Source: Theobroma cacao (lineage: Eukaryota; Streptophyta; Magnoliopsida; Malvales; Malvaceae). Taken from it: a DNA stretch of 64,000 nucleotides. The notes below the pieces were generated by a model. That model searched no databases. It was not told the origin of the DNA and was given only the letters and a program-made list of their open reading frames with translations. Below, piece by piece: positions 34,151-43,996 of this stretch; position 1 is the first letter of the stretch, and each line of letters starts with the position of its first letter. The stretch spans positions 3,500,634-3,564,633 of the forward strand of contig NC_030851.1 in assembly GCF_000208745.1 (NCBI RefSeq). The letters are read 5' to 3'. A program made the translations under genes and the position numbers.

Positions 34151-35140
34151 ATTAGAGGCTATGTTTTTGTTCCTTCATTGGCATAGTCTTTTCTTCCCAC
34201 AGAAGATGAGATGAAATTTTGTACTCAAAGAACAGTGATCCTAAACAGAAATTGTCAATGTTTTTCTCATATTTTGAATCAATTGTAAAGTTCAGAACAT
34301 TATTCAATTGACCTTGCTTGACATTTTATATTTCCAGCATTATCAGATGCTCTTCTTGGTATCGAATTATGTTTGTTGCGTTACTATTTTTGTCCCGTGC
34401 GATTTATCAGACTGATTCAGAATTTCATTTCACAGAATGTAGAACAATATGAACTAGGCTGAAGTCAAAATACTGACAACCATTTCCTCTATACTTCTTG
34501 CTCAATTTCTTAATTTGAAGGTGCAAAATGTGCAAATCTGCTCAACCTTCCTTAGTGAGTCACGCTTTATTATCAAAACTACCTGCTTGAAAGTTTCAAC
34601 TAGCATGCATGGCAAATTCAATTACTAATATGAAAACCTATAAGAAAAGCCATATCTTGGAATTTTTAACCAATTTGTGTACTTAATCCTCTGAATGTCA
34701 AAGTTTCCCATAGTTTGCTCAGTAAATCAGAACATATGTTACTTTTATACCCAAGTTCAGCTGAATAATCAATCTTAATATAGGCTCTACAGGACTCTTT
34801 ACTAGTAGGTCTCATTATTCAATCAAAAGTTTGGGTCTATGCGATTATACTAGGTTTTGCACTTTGAATGAGATGGAGAAGTGAAGAGTAATCATTTAAC
34901 TTATTGACACAGGACAACAAAATATGACTAGGTTTTCTCTTTTCCTTTACTTCAAGGAAATATGAGAAAGAGAGAGTGAAAGACGGGTGGTTTCAAGTTT
35001 ATTAAGCCTTTTATAAGATCTCTCTCTAGTAAAAATTTCTTGCTCTTCACCCGGATTTGTCTTAGAAGTTCAAACAACAAAGAACCAAATACTGGTAAAT
35101 TTGGTGGAAGGCCAGAGGTTTCTGTCTTCTAATTAAAACT
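34151..35140. other. Intergenic stretch before SAUR E
   Basis: About 1 kb of AT-rich sequence in which I see no gene, element or repeat. From about 35150 on, similarity to the C-type promoter begins (TAGGGTCC, TTCTAACA, ATTTCTTGATG, GGAAGACA). Confidence 0.5.
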
Positions 35141-35265
35141 CATTCCCAAATTGAGTAGGGTCCGTTCTAGGTTGGTCCTCAAAAAAGACTAGCCATTGAT
35201 GTGTTCTAACAAACATACATTCTCAAACACCACTAATTTCTTGATGGTGAATTGGAAGACAGAAC

Positions 35266-35373
35266 CATGTGAACATTCAGGTCCTTATGTCTCTTCTTAA
35301 ATGCTTCAAGAGTCCTAGACCGTTCACTCAAGATTTCAGGAAATATCCTGGTTACCTATCCATCTATATATAC
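35266..35373 (+). promoter_or_regulatory. SAUR E promoter: CATGTG element, TGTCTC and TATA box
   Basis: CATGTG 35266-35271 in TTGGAAGACAGAACCATGTG; TGTCTC 35288-35293; CTATATATAC 35364-35373. The whole block from about 35150 aligns with the C promoters, where the TGTCTC position reads TGTCTT. Confidence 0.72.
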
Positions 35374-35481
35374 ATAATTCACATCCAGAACCAAATCAAG
35401 TCCTCATATTCTCCACTCTCCCAAATAAGTTTTGCTGTTCATCAACTTCCCAAAAGAGAAAAGGAAAACAAATAGAAAGCC

Positions 35482-35778
35482 ATGGCTATTAGAATTCCTG
35501 GTGTTACGCATGCAAGACAAATTTTTCGCCAATCAAAATATTTTGCAAATCAAGTATCTTCTGATAGTGTTCCAAAAGGCTACTGCACAGTTTATGTTGG
35601 AGAAATCCAAAAGAAGCGGTTTGTAATTCCTATATCATTCTTGAATCAGCCTTCATTTCAAGAATTGTTGAGCAAGGCCGAGGAAGAATTCGGGTTTAAT
35701 TACCCAATGGGTGGTCTCACAATTCCCTGCAGAGAAGAAATCTTCATTGATCTTACTTCCCGATTGGGTGGATTATGA
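35482..35778 (+). CDS. SAUR family protein E (98 aa)
   Basis: Single-copy SAUR just right of the array. [20 protein letters not shown] resembles the C type, as does its promoter. Linker SSDSVPKG, then [20 protein letters not shown] with a Cys-Thr pair replacing Phe-Ala, [33 protein letters not shown] and DLTSRLGGL. The GGL end echoes the LGG of the fragment at 34031. It is probably the non-duplicated relative of the C subtype (inference from promoter and N-terminus). Confidence 0.95.
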   Translation: MAIRIPGVTHARQIFRQSKYFANQVSSDSVPKGYCTVYVGEIQKKRFVIPISFLNQPSFQELLSKAEEEFGFNYPMGGLTIPCREEIFIDLTSRLGGL

Positions 35779-36890
35779 ATTTGTAATGTTTGGTGGAAGA
35801 CATAATCAGAAAGAGACAATTTTGTAAATTCATGTACATTTTTCCTTTCTTTTGACAGAAGAAGGATAGGGTGGAGAATGTCCACCAAATATACCAATTG
35901 TTTGCGCTTTTTTCTCACTTTGTAGTGAGTTGTAACATTTAAAGAACATCATTCAGTCAATCCTTCTTCACTTTATATGCATAAATTGCTTGAACCTATT
36001 TGTCATTTCCCTTTTCTATAAACAGTAAGCTTGACTTCAGATTGCAATTTGCAACATATGCAGATATGTTACATCCTGCACTTTCTAAGTTCTTATTTTC
36101 ATCTGCAACATATCCTAATTATAGCCATCTATTAAAGAAATGAAGGTATATCATACAACTTTCTTTCTTGGATTGAAAGACTTTATCCTGGTTGGATGGT
36201 AAGCTTGGAGATATGTTGATATCTTGGTTTCAGACCAGTCCACACCATTATCCAAATGAACATTTCAAATAACTTCTAGGATTGTGTAGAGTAACTTGAG
36301 CACATGCATGGCCTTGAGCTAGAGAACAAAGACATGACCAGTTTGTAACTGCTTGATACGTTTGCAGAGTAGAAATTGATAGCAGAGTTCTTGAACAAAG
36401 CATTGCCATGTGTTTTGGAAATTTAAAATAGAAGTAAAATTTTTTTGTTTCCCACACATCATTTGAAGTCACAGTACATATCAACATTATTCACTATAGA
36501 TATAGGACAAAGTTGTATTTACATACTACTATTTATCTTAGATGGATAACCTTATCTTTTTCTACATAACTTTGATATTCTATTCCTATTGTTCGGTTTA
36601 GTGTACTAGGGTTATCACATCCATTAATTTCTTGGTTGCTTCCATGTTAAATAAAAAATTATTTTGTATATCCAGTTGTGCAGCTTATCTTATTCTTTCC
36701 CTTTTTCTGCTTTTCTCATCCAATTAGTCTAATCCCCTACTGTTTCCAAACATTTTGCTTGTTTATATTTCCTTCACGTCCGAAGCATGTTGTAGCCAAG
36801 GTCATAGATCGCCATCCATTTAAATCTTGGGTGCCCAACTGCCCTTCTTTTTTTTCTTTTTTTGTTGTAATAAGTTGTAGGCCAGTCCAG
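35779..36890. other. Intergenic stretch between SAUR E and the orphan promoter
   Basis: No gene or element recognised. Short open frames are not conserved. Confidence 0.45.
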
Positions 36891-36899
36891 AGTTTTGGT

Positions 36900-36990
36900 C
36901 AATGGACACAAGATCATAATTATTCAGCACCTAATCTTTTGCGAATGGTTGGAAGGCAGAACCACGTGTTAACCTCTTGATCTAGGTCCG
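36900..36990 (+). promoter_or_regulatory. Orphan SAUR-type promoter segment 1
   Basis: ATTCAGCACCTAATCTTTTG followed by GGTTGGAAGGCAGAACCACGTG and CCTCTTGA. It matches the SAUR G upstream block (TTTCAGCCCCTAATATTTG, GTTGGAAGACAAGACCATGTG, CCTCTTGA at 39368-39426) and the F block. The core is CACGTG (G-box, 36963-36968) instead of CATGTG. No SAUR coding sequence follows for 0.8 kb. Confidence 0.65.
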
Positions 36991-37199
36991 AAGCAGTCCC
37001 TGGTGTTTTTCTCCTGCAGGCTGCAGCCTCGAGCTAAGCAAGGAGAATGCTTGCGGTGATATGGGAGCCAGACCCCATTGTCCACTAAAGTTTAAGCTTG
37101 AGTACTAAACAGTCCTTGGCTAGCAGCCTCAGGCTGTAAAGCATGTCGGTCCATTATTCCTGCATCTACATCCATTTCAAACTCTCAATTCTCATTTGT

Positions 37200-37260
37200 T
37201 CTCCATCTACGTCAAATATCCAACTGTTCCTTTCGAATCTTTTGCTTGTCCCCCGGTTGG
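37200..37260 (+). promoter_or_regulatory. Upstream conserved block shared by F, G and D promoters
   Basis: CATCTACGTCAAATATCCAAC and the following TCTTTTGCTTGTC here align with CATCTACATCAAGTATCCAAC at about 39255 before G and with GCATCCAACTGTCAATTCC before each D gene (about 13879, 22622, 32538). It is a short noncoding block kept across SAUR subtypes. Confidence 0.5.
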
Positions 37261-37544
37261 TTTAATTTCTGTTGGAACATCGGAACCAAACCAATCAATA
37301 TGACAGCCAATAAGTTTATCAAGAATTACACCCTGCTAACCCAAGATCAAAAGTTCCAAAGCTCTCTAAACTCTCTCTTTTACTTTCTGCCAAGAAGACA
37401 TGAAGACCCCACTTGCAGTTGGTCTTTCACCCAAAGCCCCTTTTTATTACCAAATCTTGAAGTGTAGGGCACATTGTCTGTCAACAAACAGACCACGGTA
37501 TGAATTTCAGACCCTAATCTTATAGAAGAGTTGGAAGACAAGAC

Positions 37545-37640
37545 CATGTGATACCTCGTAAGCAATATCCTACGGTAACCCGAGCAAGGCCACTCATTTC
37601 CACATTTCAGAGGACTTTCACGTATCATTATTCTATATAC
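37545..37640 (+). promoter_or_regulatory. SAUR F promoter: CATGTG element and TATA box
   Basis: CATGTG 37545-37550 in TTGGAAGACAAGACCATGTG; TATA box CTATATAC at 37633-37640, 132 bp before the F ATG. Confidence 0.7.
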
Positions 37641-37771
37641 AGCAACATATTTTAATCACAGACGAACTCAAGTCTTCACATTACAACGTCTCAAAAGCCT
37701 CCCCACTGAACAAACACTTCTGAATTCTTTCCCCATATTTTTCGTCTAAAGGATTTATCAACCAAAAAGAT

Positions 37772-38074
37772 ATGGCTATTCGTCTGCCTGTTGTTGTTGC
37801 TGCTAAGCAAATTCTCCGCCGCTCTGCTCTGACTTCAAATAAAAGAGCTTCAACATCTTTAGACGTACCAAAAGGCTTCTTTTCTGTTTATGTTGGAGAA
37901 TCGGAAAAGAAAAGATTTGTTGTTTCCCTATCATTCCTAAGCCAACCTTTGTTCCAAGATTTACTAAGCATTGCTGAAGAAGAGTTTGGTTTTAATCATC
38001 CAATGGGTGGTTTGACAATTCCCTGTCATGAAGATATGTTCATTGATATAACTTTTCGCTTGGATAGACCATAA
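37772..38074 (+). CDS. SAUR family protein F (100 aa)
   Basis: Intact intronless [24 protein letters not shown], basic linker [15 protein letters not shown], core [53 protein letters not shown] and a C-terminus ITFRLDRP. Ser replaces the normally conserved Pro in RFVVPxSF (RFVVSLSF). Closest to G by its linker ([16 protein letters not shown]) and by its upstream sequence, so F and G look like a local duplicate pair. Confidence 0.95.
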   Translation: MAIRLPVVVAAKQILRRSALTSNKRASTSLDVPKGFFSVYVGESEKKRFVVSLSFLSQPLFQDLLSIAEEEFGFNHPMGGLTIPCHEDMFIDITFRLDRP

Positions 38075-38900
38075 GAGAAGGCAACAAATACTTTTTTCTT
38101 CTTTTTTTTTTTTTTGTTGTGTATACGAGAAACAACCCAATTCAATGTAAATACCTTTTTCCTCTCCATTTTTTGGCCAAAGTGACTTTTGTGAAGGGGA
38201 AAAAATGGTTCCAAATGAGTGGAAAAGGAATAGAAATCTTTCTCTTTTTCAAACATATTCTTACTCAATCGTCTTTTGTTCCGATCGTTTATTAACCAAA
38301 TTGGAATGGTGCTCCTGTATGTTAAACGGAAATCAAATATTTTTGCATTCGGAGTCACAGATCAATCATTTACATTTCTATAACAGATAGCTTGCTTTCA
38401 TCATTGAGATGATTGCCTATACTATAAATTACATGGATCAGACTCCTTGGAATGACACTAAATTCAGATCCTAGGAATGATACTACCTGCATTTCCTTTA
38501 GTCTCATTTTAGATCAGATATGGGGCTAAGACTAAAAGAAGGTTCAAAGACAAATGAAATGGAAAGGGAAAAAAAGTTCTAAGGTAGAGCCAGATTAGTT
38601 CAGAAACAGATCATATGATGATTATCCCAGGGAAGAATAACATACCTCATTTTCCTTGGCTTTTATGTCATTTTTCTATTGTTCATGGTAATTAGGGTTA
38701 CTCTACATTTATTACTTTCTGGGACCCTACCTCTCTTTATCTTTTCTACTAATTTTCCCCTTCAATTAGACTTAACAACTGCAGTCAAAATCTTGCTTCA
38801 TGTCTGAGGCATGTTTCCAATCCCAAGTTGAAAAGAATCATCAATTTAATATAATTTTATTATATTAAAATTTAAGGGAAAAGAATCATGATCTGTCAAT
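38075..38900. other. Intergenic stretch between F and the second orphan promoter
   Basis: Contains a T-rich run (38097-38116) in the F 3' region and otherwise nothing recognisable. Confidence 0.45.
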
Positions 38901-38924
38901 GGAATACAATACAATTTTTCTCTC

Positions 38925-38975
38925 TATAAATCTTCAGAATAATTTGAAGACAAAACCACATGACAAGATACAATG
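38925..38975 (+). promoter_or_regulatory. Orphan SAUR-type promoter segment 2 (weaker)
   Basis: CTTCAGAATAATTTGAAGAC followed by AAAACCACATGACA. It resembles the TTCAG...GGAAGACAAGACCATGTG block, with core CACATG at 38957-38962. No SAUR coding sequence follows before the true G promoter at 39409. Confidence 0.45.
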
Positions 38976-39408
38976 TCATGAACTATGTGATGGACACTCA
39001 CTATAGCTGGTGTCCTTGGCTTGCATTGCAACTCATCAAAGTGATCTATCCACTTCCTTTTCTTCTCCTTTCTATTTCTTCAGCAATTAGCGTTTACAAC
39101 CGCATGCAAGTCTGCAACCCAGACCCAACATTCTACTATTTTCCCTGAACGCCTAATGAATTTGTTGTCTCGAGCATGTCCTTTATCAAAAGGGTTAATC
39201 AATTCTTCATTAAAGATCTACACCAAAAATTCAACTGTCATTTTCCTTTAGTTCTACATCTACATCAAGTATCCAACTGTCCCCTTCCAATCTTTTTCCT
39301 GGCCCTGGATTGCTCTATTTGCTAAGTTGTGGGGCACATTGTTTCTCAACAGACAAACAGTATGATTTTTCAGCCCCTAATATTTGTCGAAGTGTTGGAA
39401 GACAAGAC

Positions 39409-39509
39409 CATGTGGCACCCTCTTGAGCGACTTCCTAAGCAATTGTTTCATAGCCACTCACTCAAAGATTTTAGAAAATTTTTTACATATCATCCTTCTA
39501 TATATATAC
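39409..39509 (+). promoter_or_regulatory. SAUR G promoter: CATGTG element and TATA box
   Basis: CATGTG 39409-39414 in TTGGAAGACAAGACCATGTG; TATA box CTATATATATAC 39498-39509, 117 bp before the ATG. Confidence 0.72.
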
Positions 39510-39625
39510 ACCTACATATTTTGATCACAAGCCACAGCCAACTCAAGTCTTCACATTAGAAATTCAAAAACTTCTTTTTCCTCATTCTTCACATTTTCTT
39601 TCGAAGAAAACACCAAGGAAAGGCA

Positions 39626-39916
39626 ATGGCAATTCGTCTGCCTGGTGCTGCTAAGCATATCCTCCGCCGGTCTGCTCTGACTGCAAACAAAAGATGTTCA
39701 ACTTCTTTAGATGTACCAAAGGGGTTCTTTCCGGTTTATGTTGGAGAATCCCAAAGGAAGAGATTTCTGGTTCCTCTGTCCTTCTTGAACCAACCTTTGT
39801 TTCAAGATTTGCTAAGCAAAGCTGAAGAAGAGTTCGGTTATGATCATCCAATGGGAGCTGTCACAATTCCATGCCGTGAAGATGCGTTCTTGGATGTCAC
39901 TTCTCGCTTGAATTGA
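39626..39916 (+). CDS. SAUR family protein G (96 aa)
   Basis: Intact [24 protein letters not shown] with linker [13 protein letters not shown], core [70 protein letters not shown] replaces GGLTIPC. The DVTSRLN end is the same as in the A type. It is the last SAUR before the PPR gene, 0.37 kb away. Confidence 0.95.
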   Translation: MAIRLPGAAKHILRRSALTANKRCSTSLDVPKGFFPVYVGESQRKRFLVPLSFLNQPLFQDLLSKAEEEFGYDHPMGAVTIPCREDAFLDVTSRLN

Positions 39917-40284
39917 TCATGAGAGAAGCCAACTAACAAATTTTGTACATCAAGGAAAGCTAATTCAATGTAAATATACATTTTTTCCCTTTGTTTTTTA
40001 GCCAAAAAAGGCTTTTGTCAAGGGGAAGAAAAATTTACCCCACGGATGCAATACAAATTGTTCCCTTTTCCATAATGGAGACATACTTTAATATTTCCTC
40101 TCAATTCAATTTTGTTCCTATATTTCTATTTTGCTAATCGTTGAACTTTCTTTCTTTATTTTTATCAAGGGAAAATTCCCCTTCTAACTGTCATAACGGC
40201 TGATTGGTTAAATGACCAACCTACCCTTTTGGAAGAAGGAAATGCATTTTGAGGACTCCATAATTTTTTGTTCCTACAGTTTAA

Positions 40285-41697
40285 ATGAGCTTTGAGTCCA
40301 TCACCAAAGTTTTGCAAATTTTATCTCAAACAACGAATCTACTAGCCACTGAAATCCTTCATGCTGACTTGCTTAAAAAAGGTTTGCTTTTTGTCTCTCC
40401 TAATATCCAAAGCAAACTCATTTTCACTTATGTCACATGCCTTGGCGGAAAACCCAACCTTAAAATCTTAACCAACTGCTTCAAATCCATAAACCCCAAA
40501 AACCCAGTACCCTTTAATGTGATTATATCTGATTTTTCAAAAAATGGGTTTGCCTTTTTTGCATTGAAAACCTTTTCTTTTATGCACTTCAATGGCATTT
40601 CTTTGGATACTTATGCTTTGTGTGGTTCCTTAACAGCTTCATCCTCATTGAGAAACGCTGAATTTGGTAGACAAATTCATGCCCATTTGGCAAAATCTGG
40701 TTGGCTTTCGAGTGTCTTTGTGGTCAGTGCTCTTGTTGATTTGTACTCGAAATTGTCACTTATTGCTGATGCAGCTGTGCTGTTCGATGAAATTCCTGTG
40801 AAGAACTCTGTTTGTGCAAATGCGCTTTTATCGGGATTTTGTGAGGCTAAGTTGTGGGGTGAGGGACTTGAACTAGTTAGGAAGATGCCTCAATTGAATT
40901 TGGATTATGATCATTTTACGTTATCGGCTATTTTATGTGCATGTGCGGGGCTTTCATCCATTGAATTGGGGAGGCAGGTGCATGCATATTTGATCCGTAG
41001 ATTATATAACTTGGGGGATGATGTGTTTTTGCAAAGCTCATTAACTGAGATGTATGCAAAATGTGGGTTGGTGGTGAAGGCTTTGCAAGTTTTCAGTTTG
41101 GCAGGGCTAAGATTGAGTGGGGAGAAAAGGAGGGATATTGTTCTGTGGACTTCAATGCTTGGTGTGTATGGAAGAAATGGCCATTTTGAGGAAGTGATTT
41201 TGTTCTTTAAAGAAATGTTGAAGGAAGGGATCAAACCAGATGAGGTGGCATTTTTGACAGTCATCTCGGCTTGTCGTCACACTGGTCATATAAGACTAGG
41301 TCTTGAGTATTTTGATTCCATGATTCACATTTACAAGTTGATTCCTGGCCCAGAGCACTACGGTTGTGTGGTTGATTTACTATGTAGGGCTGGTGAGTTG
41401 GAGAAGGCTTGGAAGGTGGTCAATGAGATGCTCCAGAAAGGTCACAGCAATGGCAGTATTTCCTTGTGGGGAGCTCTGCTCAGTGCTTGCAATGATCATG
41501 AAAATGTTGAGTTGGGTAAGTTTGCCGCTAAAAAAGCACTTGAGTTGGATCCCCAGAATGTTGGAATTTATGTTAAGCTATCTAATTTATATGCTAGATT
41601 TGGAATGTGGGATGAGATTGGCCAGTTAAGAGAGGTGATGAAACAAAGAGGATTAAAGAAAGATGTTGCCTTTAGTTGGATTGAAGTCACTAGTTGA
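40285..41697 (+). CDS. Pentatricopeptide repeat protein, PLS class, E subgroup (470 aa)
   Basis: Intronless PPR protein. PPR proteins bind organellar RNA one base per repeat; E-class members usually act in RNA editing or processing in mitochondria or plastids. Visible repeats include FNVIISDFSKNGFAFFALKT (about 77-96), the L-type segment GRQIHAHLAKSG, FVVSALVDLYSKL, GRQVHAYLIRR, LTEMYAKCGLVVKALQVF, VLWTSMLGVYGRNGHFEEV, IKPDEVAFLTVISACRHTG, then the E region (EHYGCVVDLLCRAGELEKAW, LWGALLSACNDHENVELGK, AAKKALELDPQN, YVKLSNLYARFGMWDEI) and the E+ end, LKKDVAFSWIEV. No DYW deaminase domain, so any editing role would need a partner. Its organelle target cannot be judged from sequence. The start at 40285 is the first ATG of the frame. 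Confidence 0.92.
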   Translation: MSFESITKVLQILSQTTNLLATEILHADLLKKGLLFVSPNIQSKLIFTYVTCLGGKPNLKILTNCFKSINPKNPVPFNVIISDFSKNGFAFFALKTFSFMHFNGISLDTYALCGSLTASSSLRNAEFGRQIHAHLAKSGWLSSVFVVSALVDLYSKLSLIADAAVLFDEIPVKNSVCANALLSGFCEAKLWGEGLELVRKMPQLNLDYDHFTLSAILCACAGLSSIELGRQVHAYLIRRLYNLGDDVFLQSSLTEMYAKCGLVVKALQVFSLAGLRLSGEKRRDIVLWTSMLGVYGRNGHFEEVILFFKEMLKEGIKPDEVAFLTVISACRHTGHIRLGLEYFDSMIHIYKLIPGPEHYGCVVDLLCRAGELEKAWKVVNEMLQKGHSNGSISLWGALLSACNDHENVELGKFAAKKALELDPQNVGIYVKLSNLYARFGMWDEIGQLREVMKQRGLKKDVAFSWIEVTS

Positions 41698-42660
41698 ATG
41701 GAGCAGAAATTTAATTCTCAGAATGAAACACATAGGATGATGACGGTGTTATATGAACAGATGAGATTCTGAAGCATACAGTTCACCAAAATGACCATAA
41801 TACAGATTCTGTATCTATCATCCTTATGATCTGTCTGATAACTCTTGAAATGTCAATGGGAAACGGTGGCAAGGGACAAATCAAACAGCTTTGGAGGTGA
41901 TTATGTTCATGTTAGCAAAGGGAAGTGCATCATCTTCACTTTGGTGGTTCTGATAATTGGTGAAGTAGCTGTTTAACTGAGAACTCATATCTTGAAGATG
42001 TATACTTCTGAGAAAAAAATGGAAAAGGAAATGCAGACCTTGAAGACTTTTGTTTCTTAATATAGATCACTCTTTAAGAAACTCTCACAGTTGCATGGCA
42101 TCATTGGCGTGGCTTTACAAGCTGAAATGAATGTATCACTGCATCTACTTTGCAATTTGAACTCTATGCCTTTCTTGTTTCTTTTGAAAGATGCTAAGGC
42201 AGTACTTGTAAGCATGTATGGTTTAACAAAATACTTTCAGGAATAAATGTAACTTTATGTCAATCACTGTCGTAAGCTTGTGATTTCACTATCTTTTGTT
42301 ATCATTGTATGTAGAATTTTATGCCTTATGTCACCCTTATATAAGGATTACTTCATTAAGAATTATGTCCAATGAAGTTGGAACTCGACTGGAACTTTTG
42401 GATTTCATACTTAACTGCAAGTTCTTAGGAAAAGTAAATCCTAGTAAGTTAGCTACCTATATGAACTCAACTATGTCCCAAAAAATTAAAAAAAAAATCT
42501 AACAAACAGAACTTCCTCTTATTAACTCATATAAAGCCTTCGTGGAAACCCCCAACCTCTATTGTAAGTCTATTTGAGACCCTCGTAAAATCACCATCGG
42601 CCCCTGTTCAAATATTTCTTGATGGTTGTAGATACTAGATTTTGGTTAATACCGTTACTC
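41698..42660. other. Intergenic stretch after the PPR gene
   Basis: Probably includes the PPR 3' UTR. No further gene recognised. Confidence 0.45.
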
Positions 42661-42702
42661 TAAAGAATTATGTTACAACATAATATTATATAGAGAACAA
42701 CC

Positions 42703-42871
42703 AGAACAAGTGAAGTGTTACTTCACGCAGAATAACTAGAACAAGTGAAGCGTTACTTCACGCAGAACAAGTGAAGCGCTACTTCACGCAGAACAAGTGA
42801 AGCGCTACTTCAAGTATTACTTAAAGCAGAACAATTAGAAAAAGTAAAGTATTACTCCATATAGAATAACT
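42703..42871. repeat. Minisatellite of ~26-bp units with inner dyad symmetry
   Basis: Four clear units of AGAACAA followed by GTGAAGYGYTACTTCAC and GC, plus two more degenerate ones (to about 42871), one pair separated by a 9-bp insert. Each unit holds the inverted pair GTGAAG/CTTCAC. Confidence 0.8.
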
Positions 42872-42879
42872 AATACAAG

Positions 42880-43600
42880 TAGAACAACCACTTTGAATAG
42901 AATAACTGTTTCACTTGGATGACAGTGAAAGTAACTCAGAATAAGTGACAGGGTTCAGGGGTTACTTTCATCTTGGGATGTTTCAGAGAGTTTGGCTTGG
43001 TGGCTGAGATATGGAGGTAGTTAAGAGGTCTTCCTCTTAACCCTTTCCTGAAGTACAAGTGTTTCACCCTCTTATCTTGTTCTCGTATACTTATTCATGT
43101 ACAGCTTATTCTCTTGTACCTATTCTCATACAGCTTCTTCTCTCGTACCTATTCTTGTACACCTCTTTTCTATTACCTTTACTTGAGAACAAGTCTTACT
43201 ACATTCAATTACAGTAACGGTTACTTACATTAATATTCTTCATAATAATGTCATTCATTAGGCGCATTAAAGCCTATTCTTATGTAACCGTCACTTTTAA
43301 CACTATATATAGAGCCTCACAATTCATTTGAAAGGACTCTTTTTTCCCTCTCCAAGCTAACACATTCTCAACTTGAGAGCTTCTCTCTCTAAATTCTCTC
43401 TCTAATTATCTTGTACTCTCTAAGTCTCTTTAATTCTTTTCTTATTGTCTTCCACCTGTCACAGCACTTAGTACTTCAAGAACTGCTTCAATCTTCCTCT
43501 CTGCCTCCTCTGACACATCCTTTTACTTGTTTGCAACACTTCCTCTTCCTATCACAAGAACCCCCTTTACAATGGTCACCTTCCCCCAATTCAAGTTACA
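42880..43600. mobile_element. Possible LTR-like remnant (weak)
   Basis: Contains repeated CTTGTACCTATTCTY-type segments (43075-43165), a TATA box ACTATATATAGAGCC at about 43302-43316 and a CT-rich stretch after it (43379-43430), an arrangement typical of LTR promoters. I found no target duplication or clear ends. It could equally be the promoter and leader of the YAF9a-like gene. Confidence 0.3.
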
Positions 43601-43828
43601 GCATGTTTTGATGCAGTAGCAGAAAAAACCACTGCATACCGATAAGGATCAAGTGTTAAACGCTTATTAAACCAGCCAATGGCAGCGCCCAAATCATTAC
43701 AAGGTAAGGGCCTTTTGGTCATTTAAAAGTGCACCTGTCCGTCTATCACATGGCATGCCGCTCTGTTATTGGTTAAGAACATGACAGCTATGGAAACCTC
43801 TCTTACGCAATCATTTCCTCAAACCCTA

Positions 43829-43897
43829 ATGCGCTGCAAACCTGTCCAGGTAGTGAAGGGGATCGAAAATCCTAATTCTCTTCGATTTGAACCGTGA
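43829..43897 (+). other. Upstream open frame ahead of the YAF9a-like gene
   Basis: A 22-codon frame (MRCKPVQVVKGIENPNSLRF and EP) ending in TGA at 43895-43897. It is in the same frame as the downstream YEATS protein, separated from it only by this stop, and could lower translation if present in the mRNA. Confidence 0.45.
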
Positions 43898-43996
43898 TTG
43901 CTCACAAGGTTGTTTCAAGAAGGACCATCATCGAAAAAGCACGGTCCAGATCAACCGGACATTAGGGGGGCCGCACTCAAATCACAGCACACAAAG

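Noticed and set aside
38985..39002. CACTCACTATAGC resembles a phage T7 promoter
   Set aside because: Only the 3' half matches and the conserved upstream part is absent. A chance match in plant DNA.
40911..41264. 117-codon antisense frame inside the PPR gene
   Set aside because: Shadow of a long coding region on the other strand. No family resemblance.
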